Of a stretch of 64,000 nt of DNA, positions 56,130-64,000 are shown one piece after another. This DNA is from Paraclostridium dentum (GTDB taxonomy: Bacteria; Bacillota; Clostridia; Peptostreptococcales; Peptostreptococcaceae), in NCBI RefSeq assembly GCF_012922555.1, contig NZ_WIPK01000001.1, positions 744,001 to 808,000 on the forward strand. Reading direction: 5' to 3'. A model generated the notes under the pieces. It worked only from the letters and a program-made list of their open reading frames with translations, ran no database searches and had not been told where the DNA came from. Both the position numbers and the translations under genes were made by a program. Positions within the stretch are counted from its first letter, which is position 1. The number at the start of each line of letters is the position of its first letter.

Positions 56130-56769
56130 ATCGTTTAATACCTTCAACTCTATATATTTTCATGCCATAAGACATAAACTTATCTTCATATTCAGTTGTT
56201 ACATTACCTTCAAATTCACTATTAGCTAAATCTAAAGTTATATTTTTAAGTTTTAAATCAGCTTCTGAAAACTCATTTAAACTAAATTCGAATAGTTTTT
56301 CATTATCTGTTTTGAAGTGAATTTCACCATTTGAATTTAATATAGTTTTATAATTCTCTAAAAATCCTCTATATGTTAATCTTCTTTTGTTCCATCTTTT
56401 TTTAGGCCATGGATCACAAAAGTTTACATAAACTCTAGAAAGTTCATTTTCCTCAAAATAAGTTAAGATGTTATTTACATCTCCCCATACAAACTTTATG
56501 TTAGTTAAGTTGTTTTCAACAGCCTTCTCAACTGCTTTTAATAAAACCTCTTCTTTTATTTCCATAGCTATGTAATTGATCTCTGGGTTTTGTTTTGCTA
56601 AAGTTGTTATAAATTGACCTCTTCCTGTACCAAATTCAACGTGTATAGGGTTTGGATTTTCAAACTTTTCATTCCACTTTCCTTTGAAGTTTATATCGTC
56701 ACCTTTTATAACATATTCTTCAAAACTTAATAATCTAATGTCGGCGCCTTTTTTCTTACGTCTTCTCAT
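56128..56769 (-). CDS. trmB: tRNA (guanine-N7-)-methyltransferase
   Basis: The 213-residue TrmB has a basic N-terminus (RRRKKKGADIRLLSFEEYV). The class I methyltransferase fold follows with VEFGTGRGQFITTLAKQNP (SAM loop), YIAMEIKEEVLLKAVEKAVE, and the TrmB signature VYVNFCDPWPKKRWNKRRLT. The C-terminal part has HFKTDNEKLFEFSLNEFSE. It makes m7G46 in tRNA variable loops. Start ATG 56769 follows AGGAGTAAATC. Confidence 0.96.
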   Translation of the reverse strand: MRRRKKKGADIRLLSFEEYVIKGDDINFKGKWNEKFENPNPIHVEFGTGRGQFITTLAKQNPEINYIAMEIKEEVLLKAVEKAVENNLTNIKFVWGDVNNILTYFEENELSRVYVNFCDPWPKKRWNKRRLTYRGFLENYKTILNSNGEIHFKTDNEKLFEFSLNEFSEADLKLKNITLDLANSEFEGNVTTEYEDKFMSYGMKIYRVEGIKR

Positions 56770-56796
56770 GATTTACTCCTATTTTATTTATTCAAA

Positions 56797-56830
56797 ATTA
56801 AAGAGCATTGGAAGCCCAATACTCTTTAAT
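56797..56830. terminator. terminator of the HesB-like selenoprotein gene
   Basis: ATTAAAGAG-C-ATTGG pairs with CCAAT-A-CTCTTTAAT around AAGC, with one C-A mismatch. Confidence 0.7.
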
Positions 56831-56840
56831 TAGTTATTAA

Positions 56841-57158
56841 TTAATTTCCGCAGCCAGAACATCCTCCGCCGCATCCACCGTCAGCTTGGTTTTCTGGTGC
56901 AACTCTAAATCCATAACCAGTATCTTCTATAACTATATCTCCATAGTTATTGTAATCTTCTGTACTCATTATAAAGTTTAAACCTTCTACTTCGTAGTTA
57001 AGGTCATCTCCGCTTTGCTCATCCAGAGCAAGTCCAAATGATGGACCGCCTCATCCTACTCCTGCAAAATAAACTCTTATATTTTTAGGTCTATCTTGAC
57101 TGTCAGCTAAAATATCTTTTAATGTTTTTACAGCTGTATCTGCAACTTTAACTTTCAT
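56841..57158 (-). CDS. HesB/IscA-like selenoprotein (in-frame TGA read as Sec)
   Basis: From ATG 57158 (site AAAGGATGTATTAAA) the frame reads KVKVADTAVKTLKDILADSQ, then IRVYFAGVG, a TGA at 57051-57053 as codon 36, and GGPSFGLALDEQSGDDLNYE. It continues to a Cys-rich end (GGCGGGCSGCGN) and TAA at 56841. Close HesB/IscA relatives have Cys where the TGA falls. With TGA as Sec the product is 105 residues, normal for the family. A GTCCA/TGGAC hairpin starts 5 nt after the TGA and could belong to a bacterial SECIS. HesB-like selenoproteins are known in clostridia. The molecular role is probably redox or Fe-S related. Confidence 0.88.
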
Positions 57159-57286
57159 TTTAATACATCCTTTCAATTTTATTACATAAATTTATATAAA
57201 AACAAATTTATATATATATTATACCCATATAGAGTATATAATCAAACTTTTTTCTTAAATTTTTAAAGTTTTTTGCAAAATTAAAA

Positions 57287-57310
57287 AGAGTAGTAAATTA
57301 ATACTACTCT
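57287..57310 (-). terminator. terminator of the LRR protein gene
   Basis: AGAGTAGTA at 57287-57295 pairs with TACTACTCT at 57302-57310. The minus strand then runs into TTTTTAATTTTG. Confidence 0.8.
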
Positions 57311-58403
57311 AATGATCAATATACTCTATTGATGAATTTATAATAAAACTTCCCTTTTCTTCTATATTTAAAACAACTACACTAGGTGAAGTATATACAT
57401 AGTCCGATAAAACAGGAAATAAAATTGTATACTTTCCTGTTTGTATGTTATTAAATAAATACTTACCATTAATATCAATAGAGGAATAAACTATATCACC
57501 ATATTCATTAATAAGTGTAACAACTTTATCTCTAAAAGAAGAAGATTCACTTTGTTTTAAATCAACTAACTTCTCCTCTGGTTTTATATATCCAAATATC
57601 TTAGATAAACTAAAATCTGGATTAGAACTATTTACTTGAACTTCTTTAGATTTTAAGTAAATTGGTTGAATTAGAGTCCCACTTAAGATTCTTGGAAAAC
57701 TAGTTGTGTCTTCTTTATAAAAATCAGCCTTTAATATACAATTAGATTTTATATTATTTATAACTATCTCTGATATTGAATATAACATAGAAGGTCTTTC
57801 GTTTGTATGAATACTATCGTACTTGCCGTTGACCTGTATATTATCTAAAAAAACAATAGAATTAATATCCCAAATTATATTAGAAGAAAAAAATAATGAT
57901 TTTTCCATATCAATTTCAATTGGATCAAGTATTATGCATTGATCAGTTGCTAAAATAGTAGTGTTTCTAAAACTAGGTCTATTGAACTCTGATAAGTTTG
58001 ATATCCTGTTATTATCTAAATTTACAGTTCGTAATTCGGTATTGTTAATGTTTGGTATAGCTTTTATATTATTACTATCTAATCCTAATCTTTTGAGCTT
58101 CTTTAAATTTTTTATAAAGCTAATATCTTCAATTTTATTTTCATTTAACTCTAATTCTTCTAATTTGTTGAGTTTTGATAAAGGAGAAGCGTCACAAATA
58201 TTGTTTTTATTTAAGTTTATATATACAGCATTTATAGCAAACTCTATTCCTTTTATATCCTTAATGTTATTACCTGATAAATCTATTTCTGTTAATCCTT
58301 TCATGAAATCTTTTGTTATATCTGAAATATGCACGTTAAATTGCCTTGATAAAGCTAATTTAAGGCTGTTGCTTATATATGGATGTTGAGTATTATTTTC
58401 CAA
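57309..58403 (-). CDS. leucine-rich-repeat protein, cytosolic
   Basis: The 364-residue protein starts at TTG 58403 (GGAATG upstream). Residues about 30-145 hold five short LRR units of the SDS22/internalin type (such as GLTEIDLSGNNIKDIKGIEF, LNKLEELELNENKIEDISFI, LKRLGLDSNNIKAIPNI). A beta-rich middle follows. The last 85 residues resemble a carboxypeptidase-regulatory/Ig-like module (TLINEYGDIVYSSIDINGKY, LFNNIQTGKYTILFP). No signal peptide, membrane segment or sorting signal is seen, so it is probably not an exported internalin. Function unknown. Confidence 0.75.
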   Translation of the reverse strand: MENNTQHPYISNSLKLALSRQFNVHISDITKDFMKGLTEIDLSGNNIKDIKGIEFAINAVYINLNKNNICDASPLSKLNKLEELELNENKIEDISFIKNLKKLKRLGLDSNNIKAIPNINNTELRTVNLDNNRISNLSEFNRPSFRNTTILATDQCIILDPIEIDMEKSLFFSSNIIWDINSIVFLDNIQVNGKYDSIHTNERPSMLYSISEIVINNIKSNCILKADFYKEDTTSFPRILSGTLIQPIYLKSKEVQVNSSNPDFSLSKIFGYIKPEEKLVDLKQSESSSFRDKVVTLINEYGDIVYSSIDINGKYLFNNIQTGKYTILFPVLSDYVYTSPSVVVLNIEEKGSFIINSSIEYIDH

Positions 58404-58568
58404 TGTCTATCATTCCTTTATATAGTAGTCACAATATAATATATGGTTATTTAATGGTACATGACACTAAATATCTACCCTTAAAATAGTACTTATTTTT
58501 ATCAATTTTTTATTGATTTTTTGTACATACTAATAATAAATACTTATTTTATAAGGAGTGATGTTATT

Positions 58569-58874
58569 ATGTCAAAAATAAACTGTAGTGCTATTACATG
58601 TAGTTATAATATAAACGGAAATTGCCATAGTGGAGCAATTAAAGTTGATGGAGCTAAACCAAACAATTTAAAGGATGTTCACTGTACATCATTTATAAGT
58701 GTACATAAAAACTTAAAAAGTGATATTCAAAGTGAATGTGAGCATATTGTCTGTAATGCTATTGATTGTATCCATAATAAAAATTCAGAATGTAGTTGCT
58801 ATAATATATTCGTGTCAGGAAATGATGCTAAGAATTTTAAACAAACTAATTGTTGTAGCTTTATATCTAAATAA
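58569..58874 (+). CDS. DUF1540-type Cys-rich protein
   Basis: I use ATG 58569, preceded by AAGGAGTGATGTTATT. The 101-residue product has two copies of the DUF1540 motif: CSAITCSYNINGNCHSGAIK and CNAIDCIHNKNSECSCYNIF, each followed by a Cys-containing end (VHCTSFIS and TNCCSFIS). The Cys pattern suggests a small metal-binding domain; many spore formers carry such proteins. Function unknown. It ends in a strong terminator. Confidence 0.82.
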   Translation: MSKINCSAITCSYNINGNCHSGAIKVDGAKPNNLKDVHCTSFISVHKNLKSDIQSECEHIVCNAIDCIHNKNSECSCYNIFVSGNDAKNFKQTNCCSFISK

Positions 58875-58912
58875 AAAATAGGCGAGAATTTAACTCGCCT
58901 ATTTTTTATTTA
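58874..58912. terminator. bidirectional terminator
   Basis: AAAATAGGCGAG pairs with CTCGCCTATTTT around AATTTAA, with a T run. Confidence 0.85.
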
Positions 58913-58913
58913 A

Positions 58914-59405
58914 TCACTTAACTTGTAATTTAGCCCACCCTAATGTTTGGTCTCCAGAGGCTTTACTAAAGTAATAATTTTCTAAGTACTCATTTCTATC
59001 GGATATCGATTGAGTCTGTAAAAACAAAGTTAAAAAAGATAAAGACATACTATAATAATTTAGGGTATTTAAAAGTCCTAGAGAAAATGGATTTTTTTCT
59101 TCGTCTCCACTTTTTTCTTTATGATAATCAGATAGTGGTATCCTAAGTTCTCTTATTTGTGTTTTTATATATAATGATTCTTTTAAAAGATCCTTTGTAT
59201 CTTTTTTATTAATAACAGCATTAAGTGAATTGGAAGCTAAAATTTCAATTTGATTTCCTATACTAGTCAATTCATTAATATATTTCTCTTCTACTGAGTT
59301 TGTATTGCTCGGTAAATTTTGGGTGTATATATTTGCATATGAATTAATATTACTAAACATAATTATTGTAATAAAAGCAATTACTGATATTAGTATTTTT
59401 TTCAT
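58914..59405 (-). CDS. small secreted protein, unknown function (paralogue 3)
   Basis: The 163-residue protein has a Sec signal peptide (KKILISVIAFITIIMFSNIN, cleavage near SYA). The mature part is helical and of the same size and layout as the products at 15-470 and 583-1056: a NELTSIGNQIEIL helix, a central region and a LNTLNYYSMSLSFLTLFLQ helix that aligns with their SIL..Y..SL motif. Similarity is weak, so a shared family is only likely. It sits next to a phage integrase gene, as the other two sit next to the phage late module. Confidence 0.7.
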   Translation of the reverse strand: MKKILISVIAFITIIMFSNINSYANIYTQNLPSNTNSVEEKYINELTSIGNQIEILASNSLNAVINKKDTKDLLKESLYIKTQIRELRIPLSDYHKEKSGDEEKNPFSLGLLNTLNYYSMSLSFLTLFLQTQSISDRNEYLENYYFSKASGDQTLGWAKLQVK

Positions 59406-59684
59406 AATAAACTCCTTACATAATCTTATTTTATATTACTTATCTTAAAATTAGTATTACTTTTAAATAGGTCATTTATTCATTTTTCATTATTTAATTA
59501 CCCATCAAAACAAATATAGACATAAAATATATAGTTTTATGTCAAAAAATTAAAACCTAGTTGTTTCAATGTATATATCGATTAAATACATTATTATGTC
59601 AGTTTTATGTCAGATATTTAAATGTTTTTTATTTTGTTTTTATGTTACAATATATACTATAATGTTTCTTATTGGAGGATAAAG

Positions 59685-60800
59685 ATGAGCTTTGCATTTA
59701 TAAGAAAAAGAAGTAAAAATTACATAGTATATTTAGAATATAAAGACCCATCAAGCAATAAAAAAATTCAAAAAAATATGGGTTCATACGATAAAAAAAG
59801 AGATGCTTCCAAGAAGCTCGCAGAGATAAAAGATAGCATATATAACGAAGATTTATTGCTTCCAAATGCTATGACTTTTGATATATTCTTAAAAGATTTT
59901 TTAGAAAAATATAAGATAAATTTATCGATAACAACCTATAATTGTTACACAAGAATATGCAATAAATATATAATTCCCATGCTAGGAAAATATAAAATTG
60001 AAGATCTTCGCCCAATACATATACAAAATTACATAGATGACTTAGTTGGAATTTTAAGCCCACAGACAATAAAAATACATATAAATATATTAAAACTTGC
60101 TACAAAAAAAGCCTATAGATTAAAGTTAATAAGAGAAAATATTGTAGAATATGTAGAAGTTCCTAAGGTTAAAAAATTCAAAAATAACATATATAATAAG
60201 CAAGACATGCAAAAACTATTAGAAAAATGTACAGGAACTTTTTTAGAATTACCTATTTTTATAGCCAGCGGATTAGGCCTTAGAATATCAGAAATACTAG
60301 GTCTCACATGGAATAATTTAGATTTTAATAATAATTCTGTTACAGTAGAAAAGATAACTGTAAGAAATAATGGGAAAGTAATTTTAAAAGATCCTAAGAC
60401 AGAAAGTTCTATAAGAACAATTTCTGCTCCGACAGAGCTTATGAATAAGTTGAAAAATTTCAAAAAAGAACAAATCGAATTGAAGCTTCAAGGCAAAATA
60501 AAAAATGAAAAAAACTTATTATTCTTTGATAAAAACGAAAATCCTATAGCTCAAGATGTATTAAGTAAAAAATTTAGCAGATTTTTAAGTGAACATAATT
60601 TGGAACATATACGATTCCATGATTTACGTCACTCTCATGTTACACTTTTAATAAACTCAAAAGTTCCTATAAGAGTTATTTCTGAAAGAGTCGGACATTC
60701 AAATATAAATACAACCTTGAATATTTACTCTCATGTACTTAAAGAAATGGATAAAGAAGCTAGCGATAAAATATCAGAAGCTTTATTTAATTTAGGATAA
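59685..60800 (+). CDS. phage-type site-specific integrase, solitary
   Basis: I use ATG 59685, preceded by ATTGGAGGATAAAG. The 371-residue tyrosine integrase has three parts: an N-terminal AP2-like arm-binding domain (RSKNYIVYLEYKDPSSNKKI, residues 10-60), a core-binding helix bundle (residues 62-160) and a catalytic domain. The latter has R200 (GLGLRISEI), K238, H312 and R315 (FHDLRHSHVT), H338 (VGHSNINTT) and Tyr348 (NIYSHVL). All catalytic residues are present. No other phage gene adjoins it. It could be the remnant of a separate element or the displaced integrase of the late module 39 kb away. Confidence 0.9.
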   Translation: MSFAFIRKRSKNYIVYLEYKDPSSNKKIQKNMGSYDKKRDASKKLAEIKDSIYNEDLLLPNAMTFDIFLKDFLEKYKINLSITTYNCYTRICNKYIIPMLGKYKIEDLRPIHIQNYIDDLVGILSPQTIKIHINILKLATKKAYRLKLIRENIVEYVEVPKVKKFKNNIYNKQDMQKLLEKCTGTFLELPIFIASGLGLRISEILGLTWNNLDFNNNSVTVEKITVRNNGKVILKDPKTESSIRTISAPTELMNKLKNFKKEQIELKLQGKIKNEKNLLFFDKNENPIAQDVLSKKFSRFLSEHNLEHIRFHDLRHSHVTLLINSKVPIRVISERVGHSNINTTLNIYSHVLKEMDKEASDKISEALFNLG

Positions 60801-60808
60801 AATAGCGA

Positions 60809-60850
60809 AAAAACAGACCTTTATATTTAGGATATAAGAGGCCTGTTTTT
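60809..60850 (+). terminator. terminator of the integrase gene
   Basis: AAAAACAG-A-CC and GGCCTGTTTTT enclose a TTATAT/ATATAA helix, followed by a T-rich run. Confidence 0.7.
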
Positions 60851-60951
60851 TATTTTTATATATTTGTATTGTATTAAAATATTAGCTTCTTAAAATCTAA
60901 ATAAAAGCTTTTATCTAAATTTAAAGTTATAAAATCAAAATATAGTTTAAA

Positions 60952-60971
60952 ATAATAATATTATGTAAACT
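60952..60971. repeat. 20-bp direct repeat, left copy
   Basis: ATAATAATATTATGTAAACT occurs here and again exactly at 63111-63130, flanking the hydrolase and corA genes. It lies about 150 bp after the integrase gene. Confidence 0.6.
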
Positions 60972-60981
60972 AATGTCTCTT

Positions 60982-61815
60982 TTAAATAAATACAGATACA
61001 AAATCTTTTATAATATTTATTAATTTTGATGAATCCTCTATGTAAGGAGTATGTCTTCCATTTATAGTTTTGATTATGCTATTTTTAAATTCAAAACTTT
61101 CGTGATGCTCTATTCCTACTGCATAGTCTTCACTTCCCGTTATTATTAAAGTCGGAATGTTTATGCTTTTAGTTAAATAGGTATAATCTAGAAAATAGCT
61201 TTTATTTTCAAATGCAAGCTCAGACATTTTCGTATTTAAAATTTCTTTATCTAAATTTTCTAACTTCTCATAATTACTTATACTTTTAAATTGAAGCATA
61301 TAATACATGTTATATCTAACTAAATTAAAAACTACTTTTTTCCAAATACATATTAAGTTTTGTAAGTTTGTATCACAGTCAATCTGATCTACACCCAAAA
61401 GATTACACCCTTCTTTTATTTGGCTTTTTAAAGCTTTTTTAAAATCTAGAGTACAGTTTATTAATATTATACCTTCTAGATTTTCTCCATATTTACTTGC
61501 ATATGAAGTTGCTATAATTCCACCAAATGAATGTGCAATTATTATAAATTTTTGTATGTTAAGCTTCACTCTAACTTCTTCTATATCCTCAACTAATCTA
61601 TCAATAGAATAATTCGAGTTATATTCACCTTCAGATCTACCACAACCTCTTTGGTCTAAATACGTTATATTAAACATGTCATTCATATGAATGCCACAAA
61701 ACTTTTCGAAATCTTTACTCCAAGCACCAGGTCCTCCATGTACATATATACAGTCTAAGCCCTCTCCTTCTCTATTTACATAAAGATTTATATTATCATT
61801 AGTTTTTATATACAT
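60982..61815 (-). CDS. alpha/beta hydrolase (prolyl-iminopeptidase-like)
   Basis: I use ATG 61815, preceded by TTGGAGGAGATT. The 277-residue protein has the alpha/beta hydrolase fold with VHGGPGAWSKDFEKFCGIHM (oxyanion HGGPG of the S33 group), DQRGCGRSEG, the nucleophile elbow AHSFGG, an acid in ITGSEDYAVG and the final His in INGRHTPYIED. HGGPG plus DQRGCGRS suggests a proline iminopeptidase-like peptidase or an esterase. The substrate cannot be fixed. Convergent with no neighbour; monocistronic. Confidence 0.85.
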   Translation of the reverse strand: MYIKTNDNINLYVNREGEGLDCIYVHGGPGAWSKDFEKFCGIHMNDMFNITYLDQRGCGRSEGEYNSNYSIDRLVEDIEEVRVKLNIQKFIIIAHSFGGIIATSYASKYGENLEGIILINCTLDFKKALKSQIKEGCNLLGVDQIDCDTNLQNLICIWKKVVFNLVRYNMYYMLQFKSISNYEKLENLDKEILNTKMSELAFENKSYFLDYTYLTKSINIPTLIITGSEDYAVGIEHHESFEFKNSIIKTINGRHTPYIEDSSKLINIIKDFVSVFI

Positions 61816-61868
61816 AATCTCCTCCAATTAATTAATTAATGTATTTACATTATAGCAAAATTCAAATG

Positions 61869-62825
61869 CTAAAGCATTTTTTTAGATTTAAATATCATTA
61901 TCCCTAATGCCAATATTAAAAACATAAACCCTATTGTACAATAGTATCCAAAACGCCATTGAAGAAAAGGCATGAAACTAAAGTTCATTCCATATATACC
62001 TGTTATTATAGTAAGTGGAGCTGAAATAGCTGTAAGTAATGTTAATTTAGTTATTAGATTATTAGTTTTTTCAGCTACTTGTGAAGAGTATATGTCTAAC
62101 AACTTATCGGCCAATTCTCTAGTAGAAATAGCAAAATTGTATAGCTTATCTATACCAAAGTCGATACTTTGTAAATTTTCAAGATTATGTTTTTTTATAT
62201 CTGAATATGTTAAATATCGTATGTTCTCTTTTAATATTCTATCTCCTATATAAAGTAATGGTCTAGTGTTTTTAACTACAGTCCTAGTTAAATTTCTAAT
62301 ATCACTAATTTCATGAAAATATTGATCTCTAACCCCTTGTAGCATTTTATCTTCTAACTCCAATATCATATCTTCTAATTTCTCTAAGCTTTCAAAGCTA
62401 TTTACTATTATTTCTTTGAAAATTAAATAATTTATTTTAAATAGTGCTACAATTGGGTTTTCATCTACTTTAAAGTTATCTTTCATCATTTTTAAAATGT
62501 ATTTATATATGAATGTATCTTTGTCACTTACTACAAGAATGTAATTATCAGCTAAATATATGTTTATTTCACTTATGATAGCTTTATTGTTTATAAGTTC
62601 AAATATATTTAAGCTTAAAAAATCATAGTTATCAAACAAATCTAATCGTATGCTATCATCAAAGTCTAAACAATCTTTAAATGTTATTTCATCTATATCT
62701 AAAATAGATTTTATTTTATTTAGTTCGTAAGGTGTTGATAATATCAAGTAACATTCATTACTATCATAAAAATCATCCTTAAATTGATTTAAATGATTAT
62801 GTGTATTTAAATTAAGTATATTCAT
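61869..62825 (-). CDS. CorA-family magnesium/divalent cation channel
   Basis: The 318-residue protein has a cytosolic alpha/beta domain and long helices (ESLEKLEDMILELEDKMLQG, then DIRNLTRTVVKNTRPLLYIG). Two C-terminal membrane helices follow: LTLLTAISAPLTIITGIYGMNF and YCTIGFMFLILALGIMIF. The GMN motif (YGMNF) is the CorA selectivity signature and the basic end (KSKKML) is typical. It forms a pentameric Mg2+ or other divalent metal channel. Start ATG 62825; monocistronic. Confidence 0.92.
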   Translation of the reverse strand: MNILNLNTHNHLNQFKDDFYDSNECYLILSTPYELNKIKSILDIDEITFKDCLDFDDSIRLDLFDNYDFLSLNIFELINNKAIISEINIYLADNYILVVSDKDTFIYKYILKMMKDNFKVDENPIVALFKINYLIFKEIIVNSFESLEKLEDMILELEDKMLQGVRDQYFHEISDIRNLTRTVVKNTRPLLYIGDRILKENIRYLTYSDIKKHNLENLQSIDFGIDKLYNFAISTRELADKLLDIYSSQVAEKTNNLITKLTLLTAISAPLTIITGIYGMNFSFMPFLQWRFGYYCTIGFMFLILALGIMIFKSKKML

Positions 62826-62939
62826 TCACTTCACTCCAAACCTGTTATAAATATATTATGTATATAAATTAAATATTAATTCATTGCATAAATACTTTAT
62901 TTATTATCTATAATTTAGTAATGGTAGTTTTAGCCTTAT

Positions 62940-62953
62940 AGAACATTTGTTCT
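62940..62953. promoter_or_regulatory. LexA-like palindrome near corA
   Basis: AGAACATTTGTTCT is a perfect palindrome with the GAAC-N4-GTTC pattern of the lexA-upstream site. It lies 115 bp upstream of corA. A LexA role is possible but unproven. Confidence 0.4.
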
Positions 62954-63067
62954 GCAAGACCGAAACTAAAACCAATCAATTTATTGCAAATGTAAGCTAT
63001 TTTAAAATATATATTAATGTAATTAGTTGATACATATTAATTTTAGTTTTTAAAGGTATTTAAATTG

Positions 63068-63102
63068 AATTTAATGCACTTTAAAGAAAAGTGCATTAAA
63101 TT
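63068..63102. terminator. 15-bp hairpin
   Basis: AATTTAATGCACTTT pairs with AAAGTGCATTAAATT around a 4-5 nt loop, then TGTTTAAT. No gene ends nearby on the plus strand, so its role is unclear. Confidence 0.5.
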
Positions 63103-63110
63103 TGTTTAAT

Positions 63111-63130
63111 ATAATAATATTATGTAAACT
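63111..63130. repeat. 20-bp direct repeat, right copy
   Basis: An exact copy of ATAATAATATTATGTAAACT at 60952-60971. Confidence 0.6.
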
Positions 63131-63218
63131 TATTTCAAAAAAATAATAAAAATTTCAACTTAAGGATGCTTTATTATTATATAATTTAATTAATAAATAT
63201 GTGATATTGGAGGTTACT

Positions 63219-64000
63219 ATGGAATTCAAAATTAAATTAAAAAAATACGCTGAGTTAGCAGTAAAGGTTGGGGTAAATCTTCAAAGAGGACAAACACTTC
63301 TTTTAAGAGCTCCTATATCTTGTACAGATTTTGCTAGAGAAATAGTAAATGCTGCTTATGATTTAGGTGCTAGAGATGTTGAGATTGAGTGGAGCGATGA
63401 AGAAAGTTCTTTGGTAAAATATATAAAAGCTCCAGAAGACATTTTTGATGAATTTCCTAAATGGAAAATAGAAAAATACAATTCATTATTAGACAAAGGA
63501 GTATGTATTATAAATATAGACTCTTCTAACCCTACTATATTTAAAGATGTAGATCCTATAAGAATGCAAAAAGCTAGTAAAGCATCTAGTGAAAGTATAC
63601 CGTTATGGAGAGATGCTATTATATCAGATAAAATTAAGTGGACTATTGTATCTGCACCTAATAAAGAATGGGCATCTAAAGTATTCCCCGAGTTAGATGA
63701 AAATGAAGCTATAAATAAATTATGGGATTATATATTTAAGTGTACTAGAGTAGATACTGATAACCCTATAGTATCTTGGAAAAATCACAATTCTAAATTA
63801 GCTGAAAAAGTTATGTTTTTAAATAACTATAAATTTAAATCTTTACACTTTAAATCTTCTAAAACTGATTTACATATAGATTTGCCTGAAGGACACATAT
63901 GGGCTGGAGGTTCAAGCGTAGATCCAAATGGTATAGAATTTACAGCAAATATCCCAACAGAAGAAGTATATACTCTACCTCATAAATTCAAAGTTAATGG
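63219..64000 (+). CDS. M29-family aminopeptidase, truncated by window end
   Basis: The frame starts at ATG 63219 behind TATTGGAGGTTACT and is still open at base 64000 (about 260 of an expected 410 residues). It reads KLKKYAELAVKVGVNLQRGQ at the start, then AREIVNAAYDLGARDVEIEW, FPEL, LHIDLPEGHIWAGGS and FTANIPTEEVYTLPHKFKVN. This is the thermophilic-aminopeptidase M29 (AmpS/PepS) family, a dinuclear metallopeptidase. The Glu in IPTEEVYT is one of the metal-site residues; the rest lie beyond the window. Confidence 0.92.
   Translation, partial: MEFKIKLKKYAELAVKVGVNLQRGQTLLLRAPISCTDFAREIVNAAYDLGARDVEIEWSDEESSLVKYIKAPEDIFDEFPKWKIEKYNSLLDKGVCIINIDSSNPTIFKDVDPIRMQKASKASSESIPLWRDAIISDKIKWTIVSAPNKEWASKVFPELDENEAINKLWDYIFKCTRVDTDNPIVSWKNHNSKLAEKVMFLNNYKFKSLHFKSSKTDLHIDLPEGHIWAGGSSVDPNGIEFTANIPTEEVYTLPHKFKVN

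Larger units (their letters stand above)
62826..63218. other. intergenic region with palindrome and hairpin, no gene seen
   Basis: About 390 bp between divergent genes. It contains the perfect palindrome AGAACATTTGTTCT at 62940-62953 inside a larger GTTTTAG/CTAAAAC inverted repeat, a 15-bp hairpin at 63068-63102 and the right copy of the 20-bp direct repeat. TATTGGAGG precedes the next gene. Confidence 0.6.

Noticed and set aside
56841-57158. HesB-like gene as a pseudogene with a premature stop
   Set aside because: There is a single TGA at a known Cys/Sec position, with fully open sequence after it, a good ribosome site and a terminator. Decay would give other lesions.
1-64000. CRISPR arrays, rRNA genes, insertion sequences
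   Set aside because: No regularly spaced repeats, rRNA-like sequence or transposase frames were seen.

Overview
The window is AT-rich, low-GC Gram-positive chromosome. AAGGAGG-type ribosome binding sites are strong, TTG and GTG starts are frequent, and most genes end in short stem-loop terminators. SpoVS, an H-type small acid-soluble spore protein, Hcp, selenium-linked genes and the accBCDA gene order point to an anaerobic, spore-forming clostridium, most likely of the family Peptostreptococcaceae (inference; the genus cannot be fixed from the sequence).

Layout. (1) 0-1.1 kb: two related small secreted proteins. (2) 1.2-20.6 kb: the late half of a siphophage prophage. It holds a RusA-like resolvase, an ArpU-like late regulator, a 132-nt tRNA-like element, small and large terminase, portal, scaffold, capsid, connectors, tail genes, holin and endolysin. 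No integrase, repressor or replication genes are present, and chromosomal-type genes flank both sides. Inside it are a 286-nt group I intron that splits the tape-measure gene and a textbook -1 frameshift site in the tail-assembly chaperone. (3) 20.6-24.5 kb: a secreted SH3 protein and hcp, each flanked by copies of a repeated intergenic element. (4) 24.5-30.2 kb: accessory region with a membrane-anchored HNH protein, then a small element of two pilin-like membrane proteins and a HerA/VirD4-like ATPase, followed by an origin-like region with DnaA boxes. (5) 30.4-44 kb: a split permease, a YfcC transporter, a selenium-dependent molybdenum hydroxylase maturation operon (YqeB, XdhC, and a MoaA-like protein lacking the radical-SAM cluster), PlsC, an MFS transporter, a second endolysin-like amidase, a Sel1/TPR protein, MntP behind a manganese riboswitch, and a Crp/Fnr regulator. 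(6) 44-47 kb: a ZorA/ZorB-like proton-channel pair followed by a predicted DNA-binding protein. (7) 47-57.2 kb: lexA, a tyrosine recombinase, sspH, spoVS, the accBCDA operon behind a FapR-like operator, trmB, and a HesB/IscA-like selenoprotein read through an in-frame TGA. (8) 57.3-64 kb: a leucine-rich-repeat protein, a DUF1540 protein, a third secreted paralogue, a lone phage integrase, an alpha/beta hydrolase, CorA and a truncated M29 aminopeptidase.

The most notable items are the intron in the tape-measure gene, the HesB-like selenoprotein, the ZorAB-like pair without any known Zorya effector, the oversized tRNA-like element in the phage late leader, the relaxase-less ATPase/pilin element with its own origin-like region, and the duplicated intergenic RNA-like element. 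All family assignments come from reading motifs by eye; no database search was possible.
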